A stretch of 64,000 nucleotides of DNA from Malachius bipustulatus (Eukaryota > Arthropoda > Insecta > Coleoptera > Melyridae). Below are positions 32,598 to 45,019 of this stretch, piece after piece. Positions within the stretch are counted from its first letter, which is position 1; each line of letters starts with the position of its first letter. A program made the position numbers and the translations under genes. Where the stretch lies: positions 72,412,186 to 72,476,185 of the forward strand of contig OU342630.1 in the NCBI GenBank assembly GCA_910589415.1, given 5' to 3'. Under the pieces are notes generated by a model that saw nothing but the letters and a program-made list of their open reading frames with translations, was not told the DNA's origin and did no database searches.

Positions 32598-33316
32598 CAG
32601 GGTCTATCTTTAATATTGCGAAAAGATTTAAACAGATTCTTTGATCAAAAATAAACAAAAATTTTATCATTAACGTGTGTCCGCAAATGCACCGGTTTTG
32701 AGATATGGGATGTGAAATTCAGTTTTTTTCGGGAGCCGTTTGAAGTAGGTACAGAACTCAGCTTTTGTACATGTCATATCATTGATACAAGTCGCTTTTT
32801 CAATACCAATTATTTTTTTCCATATGCCATTGACTAATATTTTAGGATTGAGCAAGGTTTTTTGCCATTTTTTACCGACACATCTTTTGAAACATCTAAA
32901 GGGAGTTTTTCATCCTAAATGGTCGTCTTTATCGAAAACGGGTCACGTTAGCAATTATGACCAAGAATATCTTTTCTTTAAAGAAAATATTGACGGCTTA
33001 AAATATGCTTTTAAAAGGTAAATTTTACCAGTGCATGTCGCAAGTACTAGGGACAAAAAAACCTCACGTAACCCTTAAATCTCCGCCACTGACATATGAA
33101 ATAAAATTTGTTAGAGTTAAAAAGTAGCTAATAATCATAAGATGTGTACAAAAACTGAGTTTCGAATCTCAAATGGTTCCCGAGATATTTTAATACTGAG
33201 ATATGTTAAATTACTGAAAAAATAATCTTTTTTGACACCTTGTATCTCAAAAGCGGTACATTTTCGGACACACGTAATGCCTTTAAATTTTTCCGCAATA
33301 TTTAGGATACACCCTA
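32598..33316. mobile_element. Palindromic element with diverged arms
   Basis: ACAGGGTCTATCTTTAATAT on the left pairs with ATATTTAGGATACACCCTAT on the right. ACGTGTGTCCGCAAATGCACCG pairs with CGGTACATTTTCGGACACACG-type sequence farther in. The centre is near 32950. It carries no transposase. Confidence 0.7.
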
Positions 33317-33329
33317 TATAATGTGGTAG

Positions 33330-34280
33330 GTAATATAAATCATTTATTATATGGTTGCTTAGGTTTTTAGATCATCTTATTCTTTATCTTATATTTTTAT
33401 TGATATCCTATTTATATTTTATTTATAAAACTGTTACTTGAAAAAGTATTTAGGTATTTATTTATTTTTAATTATCTGTTATGTTTGTTGAAAGGACGAG
33501 GGCTATTAATAGGCTACTTGGCTGTCTGTCCGTTTGTATGCCAATTACTGCCGTGTTATTTTACACAATTTGCTTCAATATACAGTGTTTTTTGAACTCC
33601 TCTTTACCTCCTTCTCTACCTCCCTTTATTCACGAGAGATGGCGTAAATATGTAAGTAGAGGTTCCTAATGCAAATTTCAAAATTGAAATTCCCGCCCAA
33701 CCTACAAAGAGGGAGAGAGGGAGTAATTTGATTTGACCAATTTTGAGTCGTGTAACATCCGAATTGGCAATAAAAAGAGTTCCTATTTAATTATTTAAAA
33801 GTTTCCCCCCCCCCCCCCCCACACTTATACAAGAACAGAGGAAGGAGACTAACTATAACACTAACGTTTATCCCCCGCGGAATGATTAAACTACATGATT
33901 TTGAAAATTTTTTCGCATAGTACCTTATTACTGGAGATATTTGAAAGTTTCAAGTTATAAAAATCATGAATCCTGATATAGGTACATGTAATAATATGTA
34001 AAATTTACTGCTGGGTATTAGCGATGTTGAGATGTTGCATATTATTATTAAGGGTTAGGTAAACGTGCCTCGAGTTATTTCTGATAATATATGCGTTGCT
34101 CAAGTAACATAAACAGAAAAAATATTTACTCAATTTCGATTTATTTGTGCTTATTGTCTTTTCTTTTTCGTTTTATAGTCTTAGAGCTCTCGTTTATCTA
34201 AATATAAGGATATATAAAAATATTAGATTTGTTTTGGCTGTGTAGGTAATTATAAAATATTGATAATTATGTTGGGATAG
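33330..34280. other. No gene; homopolymer and possible old repeat
   Basis: There is a run of 16 C at 33805-33820. The 33560-33800 part resembles, loosely, the G-rich 'AGAGGTTCCTA...' arms of the palindromes at 9575 and 45020. Nothing else is recognised. Confidence 0.35.
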
Positions 34281-34284
34281 CAGC

Positions 34285-34565
34285 CAATTAAACAAGCAGG
34301 TTTTCTCTTTTTTCTTTTTAATCAACCCAAGCTTTCGAGCTTTTCTTTAGCTCTTCGTCAGGGGTAAGAAATTGAGTAAAAATTGAATATGTTTGTTAAT
34401 CATTTTCATGGACAAGTGTAGATGATAAAAACATACAAATATGAACCAATAAACCAAATAAAAATTAAATAACATAAGAAAGTTAATTCCAAAAAAGGTT
34501 TAAAATAATTTAGAAGCTTTTTACATTTTTTTAAGAATATATATATATAATATAATATATAAGGA
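34285..34565 (-). mobile_element. Penelope-like terminal fragment with hammerhead motif
   Basis: The minus-strand order, hammerhead core, GAAAG then TTGGGTTGATTAAAAAG, parallels the 3' region of the Penelope-like copy at 4040-6195 (GAAAT...TTGAGTTTAACAAAAAAG). The other side runs into TA-rich simple sequence near 34535-34560, as at 4010-4040. No RT coding part remains. Confidence 0.5.
34333..34361 (-). ncRNA. Hammerhead ribozyme-like motif
   Basis: On the minus strand CTGACGA (CUGANGA core) is followed by a perfect 5-bp stem II (GAGCT / AGCTC, 7-base loop) and GAAA. It is the third such motif in the window and the only one without an RT remnant beside it. Confidence 0.6.
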
Positions 34566-34917
34566 TATATGTACAGGACCTCCAGTTTTATTCTGCCGTC
34601 GGCTTATATTTCGTTTCCTTCATCCTTCACTTGTACCTAAAAACTTGTTCATATGTTATTTATAAATAATATGATTGTTCGTGCAAGGCAAAATATGCGC
34701 ACAGTTTGAATGAATGATGATGATCTGAATGATAATATTGAAAACCGAATCATTTTATGTCTTATAAGTTCGCCTCAACTTTTTTCGAGTACCTAATCAT
34801 AATAATTGTTCTTCGATCTTCGTTATTGTTTTACTAGCTGTGCCCCAGCCAAAAGTATTTTGTTTATGAATACTAAGACCCCATTTTTTACTAAACTCGA
34901 TCTCTATACGAGCATAA

Positions 34918-35940
34918 CAGGGTGTTTCATTAAGGTAGGTAAGCGGCTACATCTCGGAAACTAATGGGCCTATAACCTCAAAATAAAAAAAATCCAGACA
35001 TAAATGATCACGAGAAATTCAATGAAAATATTTTCAAGATGGCCACACTTCCGGAAATACTGGTAGTTGACACCTACTTTGTTATTTTAACGGAAACACC
35101 CTGTAAAATATTATATTTTTTAAATGTCTGAAGAAATCGAATACAGGTGGTTTTTACCATTGGAATTTAGATTGAGCGGTTTTTGAGTTATAAACAAGTG
35201 AAAATCGAAAATTTTCAACTTCAAAGCAGTGTAGAACTAGAACGGCTCAAGATATCTAAAAACGGTTTACATGTCTCTATTTTAACTTTTGACATAGTAT
35301 CCTACTAATGTCCGTATTCATCAAACTTCAAAATATAACTCTGGCGTTATATTTTGAATTTTCTGACAGCTGATTGGTCTAATGCTTAAAGCCTACGAAC
35401 GCTACGAATTCTAAACCAATGAAATGTTCCAAAATATAACCCCAAGGGTTATATTTATTGATGAATACGGGCCTATGTGGTTTAAATTTTAATACAGGGT
35501 GATGAAAAATCGGATAATTCTCATCACCCTGTATTAAAATTTACTCCACATAGTGGGATAAAACATGAAAAGTTAGGATAGAGACATGTAAACCATTTTT
35601 AGATATCGTGAGCTGTTCTAGTTCTACACTGCTTTGAAGTTGAAAATTTTCGATTTTCACTTGTTTATAACTCAAAAACCGCTCAATCTAAATTCCAATG
35701 GTGAAAACCACTTGTATGAAATTTCTTCAGACATTTAAAAAATATAAAGTTTTACAGGGTGTTCCCGTTAAAATAACGAAGTAGGTGTCAACTTTCGGTA
35801 TTTCCGGAAGTACGGCCCTCTTGAAAATATTTTCATTGAATTTCTCGTGATCACTTCTGTCTGGAATTTTTTTATTTTGAGGCTATAGGCCCATTAGTTT
35901 CCGAGATGTAGCCGCTTACCTACCTTAATGAAACACCCTG
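34918..35940. mobile_element. Palindromic element sharing its core with 21882-22725
   Basis: It runs from CAGGGTGTTTCATTAAGGTA to its inverted complement at 35940. The outer ~170 bp differ from the element at 21882, but the core from about 35095 to 35765 is nearly the same, including TACAGGGTGATGAAAAATCG at the centre. It contains an inserted short element at 35308-35473. No coding part. Confidence 0.85.
35308..35473. mobile_element. Short inverted-repeat element nested in the palindrome
   Basis: ATGTCCGTATTCATCAAAC and its inverted counterpart TTGATGAATACGGGCC bound a 166-bp unit flanked by TA. The related palindrome at 21882 reads straight through this point (TCCTAACTATGTGG), which gives the empty site. 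The ends are shared with 28630, 29780 and 54639. Confidence 0.85.
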
Positions 35941-35944
35941 TATG

Positions 35945-37525
35945 TGATTTGAAGAGCAAACTGTATTGCTCGTTTTATAGAGACCGAGTCAAATAAAACC
36001 CTTATAAAAGTGGACACAACTAGATTGTCCTACAAGGTTACAGAATTTTTTGACTCCAGGTAATTTACAGTTCAGTAGGCCTCGCTAATGACGTATCCTG
36101 GTAAGAAATTGCCTAGAGACAAAGAGAGTGAGGATAGTTTTCTGTATTCTGTTTCTTGTTATCACAGAAGATCCTCAAATGCGAACCTATCCCATTTCAT
36201 TTAGTTACGAAAGTGTTAATAAAAATTTCAACGTTAAAGTCGTGTTACTTAATATGTACTCGATTTTAACCCAAAATTAACCTGATTTTAATTAAAGAGA
36301 AATTGTTTTTTTCAGCTTTTTATCATCACATCTATGGACCAACAATTTTAGAAGAATTCTTAATCGAATAATTAGACTTTTATCGTAACAGAATACAAAC
36401 TCGGTGTAATTTTTAAAAACAAAAAATTATGAAATCTAATAAAAAAATAAGTGCGCAGTAATAAAAAGAGGACCGTATAACGAATTCATAACCAGCATAG
36501 TCCATTTTTTCCTGGCATGGAATAATGAAGTAATTTTTCTAAACTCTTTTGTATGCTAATATGCTGCGGTAATTAGTTTTACATGACTAGCAATTGTTCT
36601 AGCGCGATTTTTGTGTCCGCGAGATCCATTTTGCACACCACGGTGATAAAGGCCCTGTGAAACAATCAGTTATCAGCTTGCTGACCCTGTAAGCGTTGGT
36701 TATTTCATTTTTGTTTCGGATGGATGCCCGGTTTAGCCGCCGTTGTTTTATGCTAATCCCCGGACTATCTATCACTTTTATCTAGTAAAACTGGAGCGCA
36801 AATTATCCTATCAAAACTTCATAAATTTATACTAGGAGCAGTAAGTGAATTGAAGTTCCGACAGGAAGTGTATTCAGGAACTTGCTACAGAGTGAATAAT
36901 GATAAATTAAGTTAATCGAAATTTAGATAACTGTATAAATTAGGCAAAGTAATTAAAGCGATCGTAAATAGCTTCCGAATAAACATATTAATCCCTGTAC
37001 AATACTAATATTGGTTGAAAGCCCGATTGTGCTTTAATACGATATGATTGTCCAGTTGGTGGTGGGAAATTGAACTCACGCGAAAAAAGAAAAAAGTAAT
37101 AATTGAACAGTTAAAAGATAAACATGTTGTTTGAGTCTATTTTTCCTGATAATTTTCAATAAAAAAATGAATTCAATACTAAATATTCCACTTGGACGAA
37201 ATACTCGTACTTTACTCTAAGTGGAAAAGTGGTTTTACAGAAGAACCCGGATTTCTTCTATATTTTGTTAACCCAGCTGTGTCTTTGCAGGTCTAAATTC
37301 CTGTTTGAGTTTTTAAGTGTTCATAATATATTCTAGTTCTGTATGTATGTATGTATGTGATATTTTTGACATTGGAACGCTCGCTCCCTCAGCCACAGAT
37401 TTTTGGCAACTCAAACGCAAAACCTGACCTGACCTGACGAATTTTTGAAAGATTTGGTGGAGTCAGGCTCACTTACAAAAGAAAATTTACAATGTTTGAT
37501 GAAGTGAAGATATTATGCAATGGGT
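35945..37525. other. No recognised gene; TATG microsatellite
   Basis: A short GTAT repeat lies near 37342-37358. A somewhat more GC-balanced stretch at 36590-36790 has no convincing frame or domain. Confidence 0.4.
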
Positions 37526-37528
37526 TTT

Positions 37529-37592
37529 CATTTTTTTTATTTATTTTTTATTTTTTTTATTTATTTTTTATTTATTTTTTATTTATTTTTAT
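37529..37592. repeat. T-rich low-complexity tract
   Basis: Repeats of ATTTATTTTTT-type units directly abut the left end of the palindrome at 37594; a similar T-rich tract lies just past its right end (38446-38530). A hydrophobic Phe/Tyr-rich 'frame' here is an artefact of base composition. Confidence 0.7.
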
Positions 37593-37593
37593 T

Positions 37594-38443
37594 CAGTGTG
37601 GAAAAGCCAAATGGAATAAATTCGATAATAAATCAATGGAGATGGGTGCCAAAAAATGCTCGGACACATCGATTAGTATTTTTGGTTGCGCATTTTTTTC
37701 AATGAAAACTTTTTATACAGGGTGTGTCGTGTAACAGTGCTCAATACCAACTTTCTTCTTTCAAATCAAACATTATTATATTATTACATTTTCAGATTGC
37801 CTGAAAAAATGTAATAATAATGCTGTTTATAATTCAAATTTGTAACGAGTGATTTTTGAGTTATAAACAAATGAAAATAGCAATTTTTAATTTTCAAAAC
37901 AGTGTACACCGATAACGGCTCAAGATGTCGGAAAACGGCTTACATGTCCCTATCCTAATTTTTCATGTAGTATCCTATTGTGTGGATGAAATTTTTATAC
38001 AGGGTGATTAAAAATCTGGTAATTTTCATGACCCTGTATAAAAATTTAAACTACCTAATAGGGCTCTAAATGAAAAGTTAAGATAGGGACATGTAAGCCG
38101 TTTTCCGACATCTTGAGCCGTTATCGGTGTACACTGTTTTGAAAATTAAAAATTGCGATTTTCATTTGTTTATAACTCAAAAATCACTCGTTACAAATTT
38201 GAATTATAAACAGCATTATTATTACATTTTTTCAGGCAATCTGAAAATGTAATAATATACAGGGTGTTTGATTTGAAAGAAGAAAGTTGGTATTGAGCAC
38301 TGTTACACGACACAGCCTGTATAAAAAGTTTTCATTGAAAAAAATGCGCAACTAAAAATACTAATCGACGTGTCCGAGCGTTTTTTCGCAGCCATCTTCA
38401 TTGATTTATTATCGAATTTATTCCATTTGGCTTTTCCACACTG
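37594..38443. mobile_element. Palindromic element with CAGTGTGG ends and TACAGG sub-ends
   Basis: The outer ends CAGTGTGGAAAAGCCAAATG and their inverted complement bound 850 bp. Inside, a second pair of termini (TACAGGGTGTGTCGTGTAAC at 37716 and its complement ending near 38322) and a third pair at the centre (TACAGGGTGATTAAAAATCT, ~37998-38040) give a palindrome within a palindrome within a palindrome. No coding region is seen. Confidence 0.8.
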
Positions 38444-38445
38444 TA

Positions 38446-39215
38446 TATATTTATTTAGGTTTTTTTTTATAATTTTTAATAATGTTTTTTTAATTATTTT
38501 ATTTATTTATTTTTTTAATTATTATCATTTTTTTTCCTTGGGAGCAGGGATCGGGGGATCGACAATGATCACAACGCGTCTAGGGGTCCATCAAGACGAC
38601 TTTTACGCTAGACAAGACAGGACCACGGAATCATATGGGTGTCAACGAGCGGATAGTGCACACAGGATACTTAATACCTAACTATTGTAAACAAAAAGAA
38701 AAATTTAACAAACAAATACACCAAGCAGCAAGCTATGAAAACCATAATAAAAAGAGAATATTATAAGACAGTATAAAGTATGTACAACATCGCCCAAAAG
38801 GTGGTTTTATACTCAAAGTTGGATTTTGGCTAATTTACAAAATTTATTGACTGCCCTATACACGTCTGCTGATTTGGTTAGCAAAAGATTAGTTATATCT
38901 GTTGGCATTTTAATTGCATTGAGTTTCTAGTTCTATAAAAAAGAACGTTTCTGTTGTCTGTCGCAGCCGATTTTGTAATAATTGAATCTTTCTTTTTGAT
39001 TTTTGTTTTTTGAATTTTAAATTATGATCAGTATCCACGGTGTTCATTTCGACTTTCGTCTCACTTTCTTCGTCAGGAAGTCTATGAGGCTTTAAAATGT
39101 ACAGATCAAGTGCATGATATGTCTTAGTCCTATGCAAATCGATGGAAACTACCAAACCAACACATGTGTCTCAGTTGGAACTTCTAACAAGCTTCGGAAA
39201 GCACAGTCTTCTTAC
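38446..39215. other. T-rich tract and unclassified DNA
   Basis: A T-rich tract is followed by a ~130-bp GC-balanced piece (38545-38680) and A-rich DNA. On the minus strand an 81-codon frame (38910-39155) continues, after a single TGA, the frame of the exon candidate at 39216-39408; it is rich in Lys and Gln and has no recognised domain. Confidence 0.35.
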
Positions 39216-39408
39216 CCTAAGCGCAGGCAAATTAACTTGGCGAGATTTCGATATTTCTGCATAAACTCCTAAACTTAACAGATGTCCAGATCTGTTGTCA
39301 TAGTTGAACTTCGAAGCATCTGGAAACGGTAGTGCAATCATCCTAATACCCGTGCATGGATACCCGTCTAATAACACGGTTGCTAAAGGCAGCCTCTTCA
39401 TATAATAT
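39216..39408 (-). CDS. Candidate internal exon, unknown protein
   Basis: On the minus strand an acceptor CATTCTCACAG (AG at 39410-39409) precedes an open phase-1 stretch, YYMKRLPLATVLLDGYPCTG then IRMIALPFPDASKFNYD and EISKSRQVNLPALR. It is followed by a good donor (AGG|GTAAGA, GT at 39215-39214). Codon choice and hydrophobic/polar balance look coding, and the composition is less AT-rich than its surroundings. No domain is recognised. The frame without splicing ends 12 codons later. It might belong with the small cysteine-bearing frame at 40611-40793 upstream on the same strand. Confidence 0.35.
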
Positions 39409-39409
39409 C

Positions 39410-40605
39410 TGTGAGAATGTTCAATTTCAAATGGATTCTGATTTAGGCATCCATATTAAACATTTCTAGATATTCCTCAAAATGTGAGTTGAAGCCACCA
39501 CTAATTCTTCGTAAAAACTAAAAAGGATCCATCAGATTCGAATTTCATCCCTTGTTACTAACACATCAATGAGTAGGTATCCTCATTCTATGAGGAATCT
39601 ATCTATCAAAATTTGTAATATGGTGAATCTACGCCATTTTGTGCACACCTAAATGCATGATGGTATTAATAAAAATAGGTTTTGGCTTATATTTAGAGTT
39701 TTTAAATAATTGCTGCCATATTGGATGAATAAAGTTTCATTTTTAAAAGCTTTTACTAGAAGTTAGGTACCTGAGTATTTTATAAAAGCATAATGCTATA
39801 AGAATAATGTTCTTCTAGTAAAAGCTCTTAAAATAAAACTTTATTTATAGGTAAGTATAAAAGCATCTACTTGAAAAACTGTAAGTACTGGGTGTAAATT
39901 AATATTTATTGCAAAAAAATCAGGGGGTGGTTCATTGTTGAAAAATAACATTAGTTTTTCATAAAAAATATTTAAGCATTCCCTGTTAAGATATACTCTC
40001 TTCTAGGGGACATCAAAAAATTGAAGTTGAAAAATTAGGTAAAAATGTGTTGAAAATTAAAATGAAAGATTTCTGTGAAAAATAATTTAGTTACAAGTAA
40101 CACGATTACCATAACATTGATTAGATTTAGATTCATCGTGAGTGGGTCGTTGTGACAACTTCACTGCGACCAAAGGTCCATTGTGGCTCACATCTAGTCG
40201 TGCTGCATTAACCCCATCAGGTTAGCCTCTTTGAGGAAGCTAACCATCTTGACTATTTGAAAATTTGTAATGTATCTATGTACTTCGGTGTGAGAAAGTT
40301 ACTCGTGAAGGTTTTTAGTCTGGTTCTTCCCAAAATACTTTTCTTCTTTTATAAAGAACACATCATTCTGATGTACCTGACTTCTATTATTTACCTTTCT
40401 TGTAAGTAGATTTTGCTGAATTTTTTTAATAACACTGAGTTTTGTCAAATTATGTTAAAACCTTGATATTTGTAGGTAATTATTAATACTACTAAGAAAG
40501 TTAACTTCACAATCACAATCCTACAAACATAATGCAATGAAAATGTATCATCTTTTCTTATAGTTGATCAAAACTTTTCTCGAATAAAACGACCATTGAT
40601 CCTTA
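39410..40605. other. No gene; short inverted repeat
   Basis: AAAGCTTTTACTAGAAG-like sequence (39748-39765) and its inverse CTTCTAGTAAAAGCTCTTAA (39812-39831) form a small hairpin. Nothing else is recognised. Confidence 0.4.
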
Positions 40606-40610
40606 TATAT

Positions 40611-40793
40611 TCAAAAGTAACAAGAAGTGGGGTCTGAGTTTCGAACGGAAAACGGTTTTTGTTGTTTGCACTCGTCGTCCCTTTTGGCATCGCCTGGATA
40701 GTCACATTTCTGCAGCACAATATCGTTTTCCGGTCTAGACATGCCAGTAACTATCTTTCTGCATATCAATAGTCTGGTGTGGAGATGTGGCAT
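40611..40793 (-). other. Short frame, possible exon
   Basis: A 60-codon minus-strand frame, MPHLHTRLLICRKIVTGMSR then VLQKCDYPGDAKRDDECKQQ, has a more coding-like composition than its flanks. A possible acceptor (TTGATATGCAG) lies inside it near 40760. No domain is recognised. Confidence 0.25.
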
Positions 40794-40799
40794 ATAATT

Positions 40800-42870
40800 T
40801 ATTTTAAAATTACTCCTACATCAATTCTTCAAGTCATGCAAGTGTCATTTTAATTCTTAAGTTTGCGAGCTCTGAATAATTTTTTTTTAATATAAAGTTC
40901 TTCCTCCCTATCGTATATGCAACTCTAAGCATGGGGTTAATTTTACTTCAAGAAAACTGTCAGAATAACTAATATACGAGTAAAATATCTTCAAATTTAT
41001 GAGGAAGTTTTTCGATATAGAATTTTTTAGAGAAGAGTTTCCAGTAACGAATTAAAAATGCACATCTAAACAGAAAGTTCACTCCTATTTACAACTTGGA
41101 ATCGACACCTTGCCTATTATATTATTATACGATACATATTGATCTAATAATGATAATCATAAAAACGTAATATTATGAGCAAGAATTATTGCTTAATTCT
41201 GACGCCGCTCTAGAAGCACTTTACTTTACTGCGGGACCGACGCTTTATGTTATGAAAAATGAAAATTTAAAAAGTAGACGAAACTGAAGCAGCGCAATGA
41301 AATGATATGCAGCTCGTAATTTCATAACTTCCAGACGCAGAGTGTAAAAATTGGTTGAAAGCATGGGGTCGGGTTTCGGCCTAACTGACGTCTCGTTCAT
41401 TGAGTGATCGTCGGTAACTGAAATAACGCCCTCGATGCAATCGGCGATTCAATAATGTAGTAGAACAGGAGAAAATGGAACGCTGAAATTCTGATTAGAT
41501 TTCTTCCTACGTCCATGACTGGGGATGACATGCAAGAATTTGCTGAAAGCAATTTGCTAGGAAGTTTTGGCGGGCTAGGTAGCCCTGATCAATTTACATC
41601 ATGAAGAACTCTGACTAACTGATTATCTAATCTCTCTATAATGAATTCTGGCTAACCTCATTTCACTCTTCCCAGACTCCCTCTTTCGTGTTCCCGGGAA
41701 CGGTCGGTAGATTTTGACAGAAGTAAGTACTAACAAATGACTGAAATAGGAAAGTTGAAATACGAAGCTGAAAGTTGATGTTACGATCAATTGTACCTTC
41801 TAGGGCCTTCAACATTCAGATTATTTCATGGAATCGGGCTCTCTGTGTTGTTTTTAGTTTATTTCCTTTCCTTTTGCAGAATTTTCCCAAGTTTCCAGAG
41901 TTATTGCACTGTTTTGTATGTAAACATATAACTCTTAGTACTGTGGGTTGGATGCGGATTATTCAAATTTAATAAAACAACTTACAGCAAATACAACTTT
42001 CGGAAGTTCAACTCTGAGGATGAAAAGCACTAATTATAAAACGACTTAAATTTAAATTCATAATATGGAATGAAATATAACTTAGTGTGCTACAAATAGG
42101 AAGGGTTTTTTGACGAAAATTTATGCATGAAATATTTCTATGAAACGAGTGATTACAATGAATGGAAATACATAAAATTCAATCATATATAGGAAGGTAC
42201 AATTATCCTGAATCTATTATCCTTGATGGCAAAGTGGCGGACTAGATTTATGATGAACATTTTCGACATTTTAATTGATTTTTATTTTACGTCAGCCTTC
42301 TGTTATTAATAACTGACATGGTAAATCTAGGATTAAATCATCAGACTATTCTGCATATTCCTATCACGGTAAAATTCAGATTTGTCACGGATGGACGGCT
42401 TTTGTAAACTAGGCTGTGAGGAAAATTTATTGTCGTTCGAATTTTCCATCTTTTTTAAGGATGAAAATGAACTAACAAATAGACACGAAGAGTTTTTATA
42501 AAAATATATAATACGTGGAAAAAGGCTAAGAATTAAGCTCAAGTTGCAAAATACAAAATATACCTTATTAGCGTCTCTCACAACGACACTGCTTTGTTCT
42601 TTTAATGTTCAATCTTCGCTGATTAAATTTATACGCAGAAGTTTTGATTTAACTTTTTTACTTACTTATTGAGCATGACATTGTTCATTCGTGAATAATT
42701 CTTAACTCAATAAAAGCACTCAAGTTTTATTTCAATTCTTATTAGCGAGATTACTTTTTCGTTTGTTTGCAATTGATGATTTATTAATTCGACCTAAAAA
42801 ACTTAAATCGCTTTCTCGTGGATAGTAACAAATATGTCGATCCAGTAATGTTTATACAACTGTATATTTT
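40800..42870. other. No recognised feature
   Basis: AT-rich DNA with chance frames (65-82 codons) on both strands; no domain, repeat or splice pair recognised. Confidence 0.45.
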
Positions 42871-42875
42871 AACAA

Positions 42876-43080
42876 CTACAGGCTGTTCATTATTTATGGG
42901 CTTACTATGGGTATCTCCTAAACTCCAAGAGATACGGAGCTCATTAAATTACAGAAAAGATGCGCTGTATTATTACTATCTAGAATTTGTAAAGACATTG
43001 AGATATCTGTGACAGTTTATGTAATATCCTGAAAAAAACTCAAATTTTCTATGTTCCCAATAGAGCCTTTATTTTGGAAG
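42876..43080. mobile_element. Half copy of a TACAGG-type element
   Basis: ACTACAGGCTGTTCATTATT and ATGGGTATCTCCTAAACTCC follow the same order as in 30737-31090. Only one end is seen. Confidence 0.45.
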
Positions 43081-43084
43081 TTTA

Positions 43085-45015
43085 CATTTGGGTGATGCAT
43101 TGACATTATTTGACATCATCCATTTATTGGCGTCACTTAATTGTTTTCACGCTTAGACTATATTAATAAATATGGACCGCGCCTTCCCTATCTTAGCTTG
43201 AAGTCAGTTTTGGTTTGTTGATATTCTCTCTCGCACTCATATGCTGCTTCTGGCGGGGTAAGGGGAACGACGTAAAACGTAAACAAACAGAACGCAACGG
43301 CTGTGGCGCGCTCGAGTTCAGTTATAAGAAATGTAATAATTACATAAATTATAATAATGATCATAATATTCATAATATTATTATTTTATTTGCAGTTTTT
43401 GTTACACAAAACATAAATTATGGGAATACTAATAGATATTAAATTAAGAAAATATATACTTGTACCTACATATGCAAAATAAAAGGTACAAAAAGGTAAT
43501 AACAATTTAGCAAATAAAAAATCGATAGGAAAGTCGGCAAGCAATATACATCAGTAGGTACCTAAAATATTTTTTCAATTTCTTACATATTTAGTTGATT
43601 TTATTCTAAAAATAAATTAAACGAACCTAATTGAAAATATGTCAGATACCTAATCACTAATTTTAAAATGCCCTGTATTACTAAAGTTTTGTTCTGATAT
43701 TGCTGGGAGTGAATTCGTCTCAATTTTAGAAGAATTAATTCCCGATAAAAAATGAAAGATCATGGAAAAAGTTCACCACATTTTAAACATTTGAGTAGGT
43801 ATTCAGTATGTTTTCGAAAATGAAAAAAAAAAACTGTCAAACAATAATTGTTTTCACAAATTAAAAGATAAAACACTTACACTACGCTACGCCCATGACC
43901 ATGTATGCTTTGTTTTGATTGACGGCTTGGCGTTGCTTACGTAGGAAACTGATAGACTTACCTTCTTTCGAAGTTTTCTCAAAAACAGAACACGTTTTCG
44001 CCACTTTTTTTTAACTTAATTGAAAAATTAATTTATTAAAGCTTAAAACGAGTGAAAGCTAGAGCTGAAAATATAAATAACAAGGAATTTACAACTGTTT
44101 GAAAAACACGAACTCTTATTATGGTATTATGTAAACAAACGGTCTGACAGGATGTAAACATTCATGTTGCCAGATGTAGCAAAGTAAAACGGGTATAAGG
44201 GATCCATCGATGTTTATTGCCCACCAATAACACTGGAGAGGTTGAGCTCTTTCATTGTAAGTGCCAGTTTCATTATTGAGCTGGCATTCATTGTTTTGAA
44301 CAGTCTTGTTTGGAGAGAGAGGGATGTCGGAACACTTTTTCAGTGTTTATGTCTTGGTCCATCTTTTATTTAATAGTCTAAGTTTTCACGCCTATTCTAA
44401 AATATGATAGTCATAGGTTTCCTTATGAACGCCATATTGGTTTTTTATTTGAAAAAGTAGGTACAGAAAATTATTCTGTGTATAGCGATATACCTGATTA
44501 TCATTTTTTGCCAAATAATATATTAAATGGTAAACCTGACAAAAAATATGTGACCGATAAGACATCACCGTAATTAAAGAAATACAAATTTAGTATTGTA
44601 ATCCTTGCTTTCATATTTGTGTGTCATTTTAATGAAAACAACTTAAAATTAAAACATGTTAATTGTCATATTTACTATCTAACATACTTTGAAAAAAAAT
44701 GATAATTAGGTATGCTATTATACACAGAGTTATTTTGGTGTCTTTTTGAAAGAAAAATCCTATACGGCTTTAATGAAAACAAAATTTTACTATCATATCT
44801 TCGAAACTAATCGGCGTAAAAATATTCAAGTGATACCTACCAGGATATTTCAGGAACAATCACAGTAGCGTTTAAAAGATACCAATAGTGGGCTTTGAAA
44901 TAAGGGACACCCAGTATTATACTAAAAGGCATTCTACGAAAAAAATATTCAAAATCAAAATTTTATCATTCCGCGGTGGAAATACATTTTAGTTTTAAAA
45001 CTAGTGACTCTCCAT
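43085..45015. other. No recognised gene
   Basis: AT-rich DNA with small frames. A GC-balanced island at 43190-43325 overlaps two opposing short frames and shows no domain. Confidence 0.4.
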
Positions 45016-45019
45016 TTAT

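Noticed and set aside
37492..37734. Hydrophobic Phe/Tyr-rich frame that looks like a membrane protein
   Set aside because: It is translated from the T-rich low-complexity tract and the arm of the adjacent palindrome.
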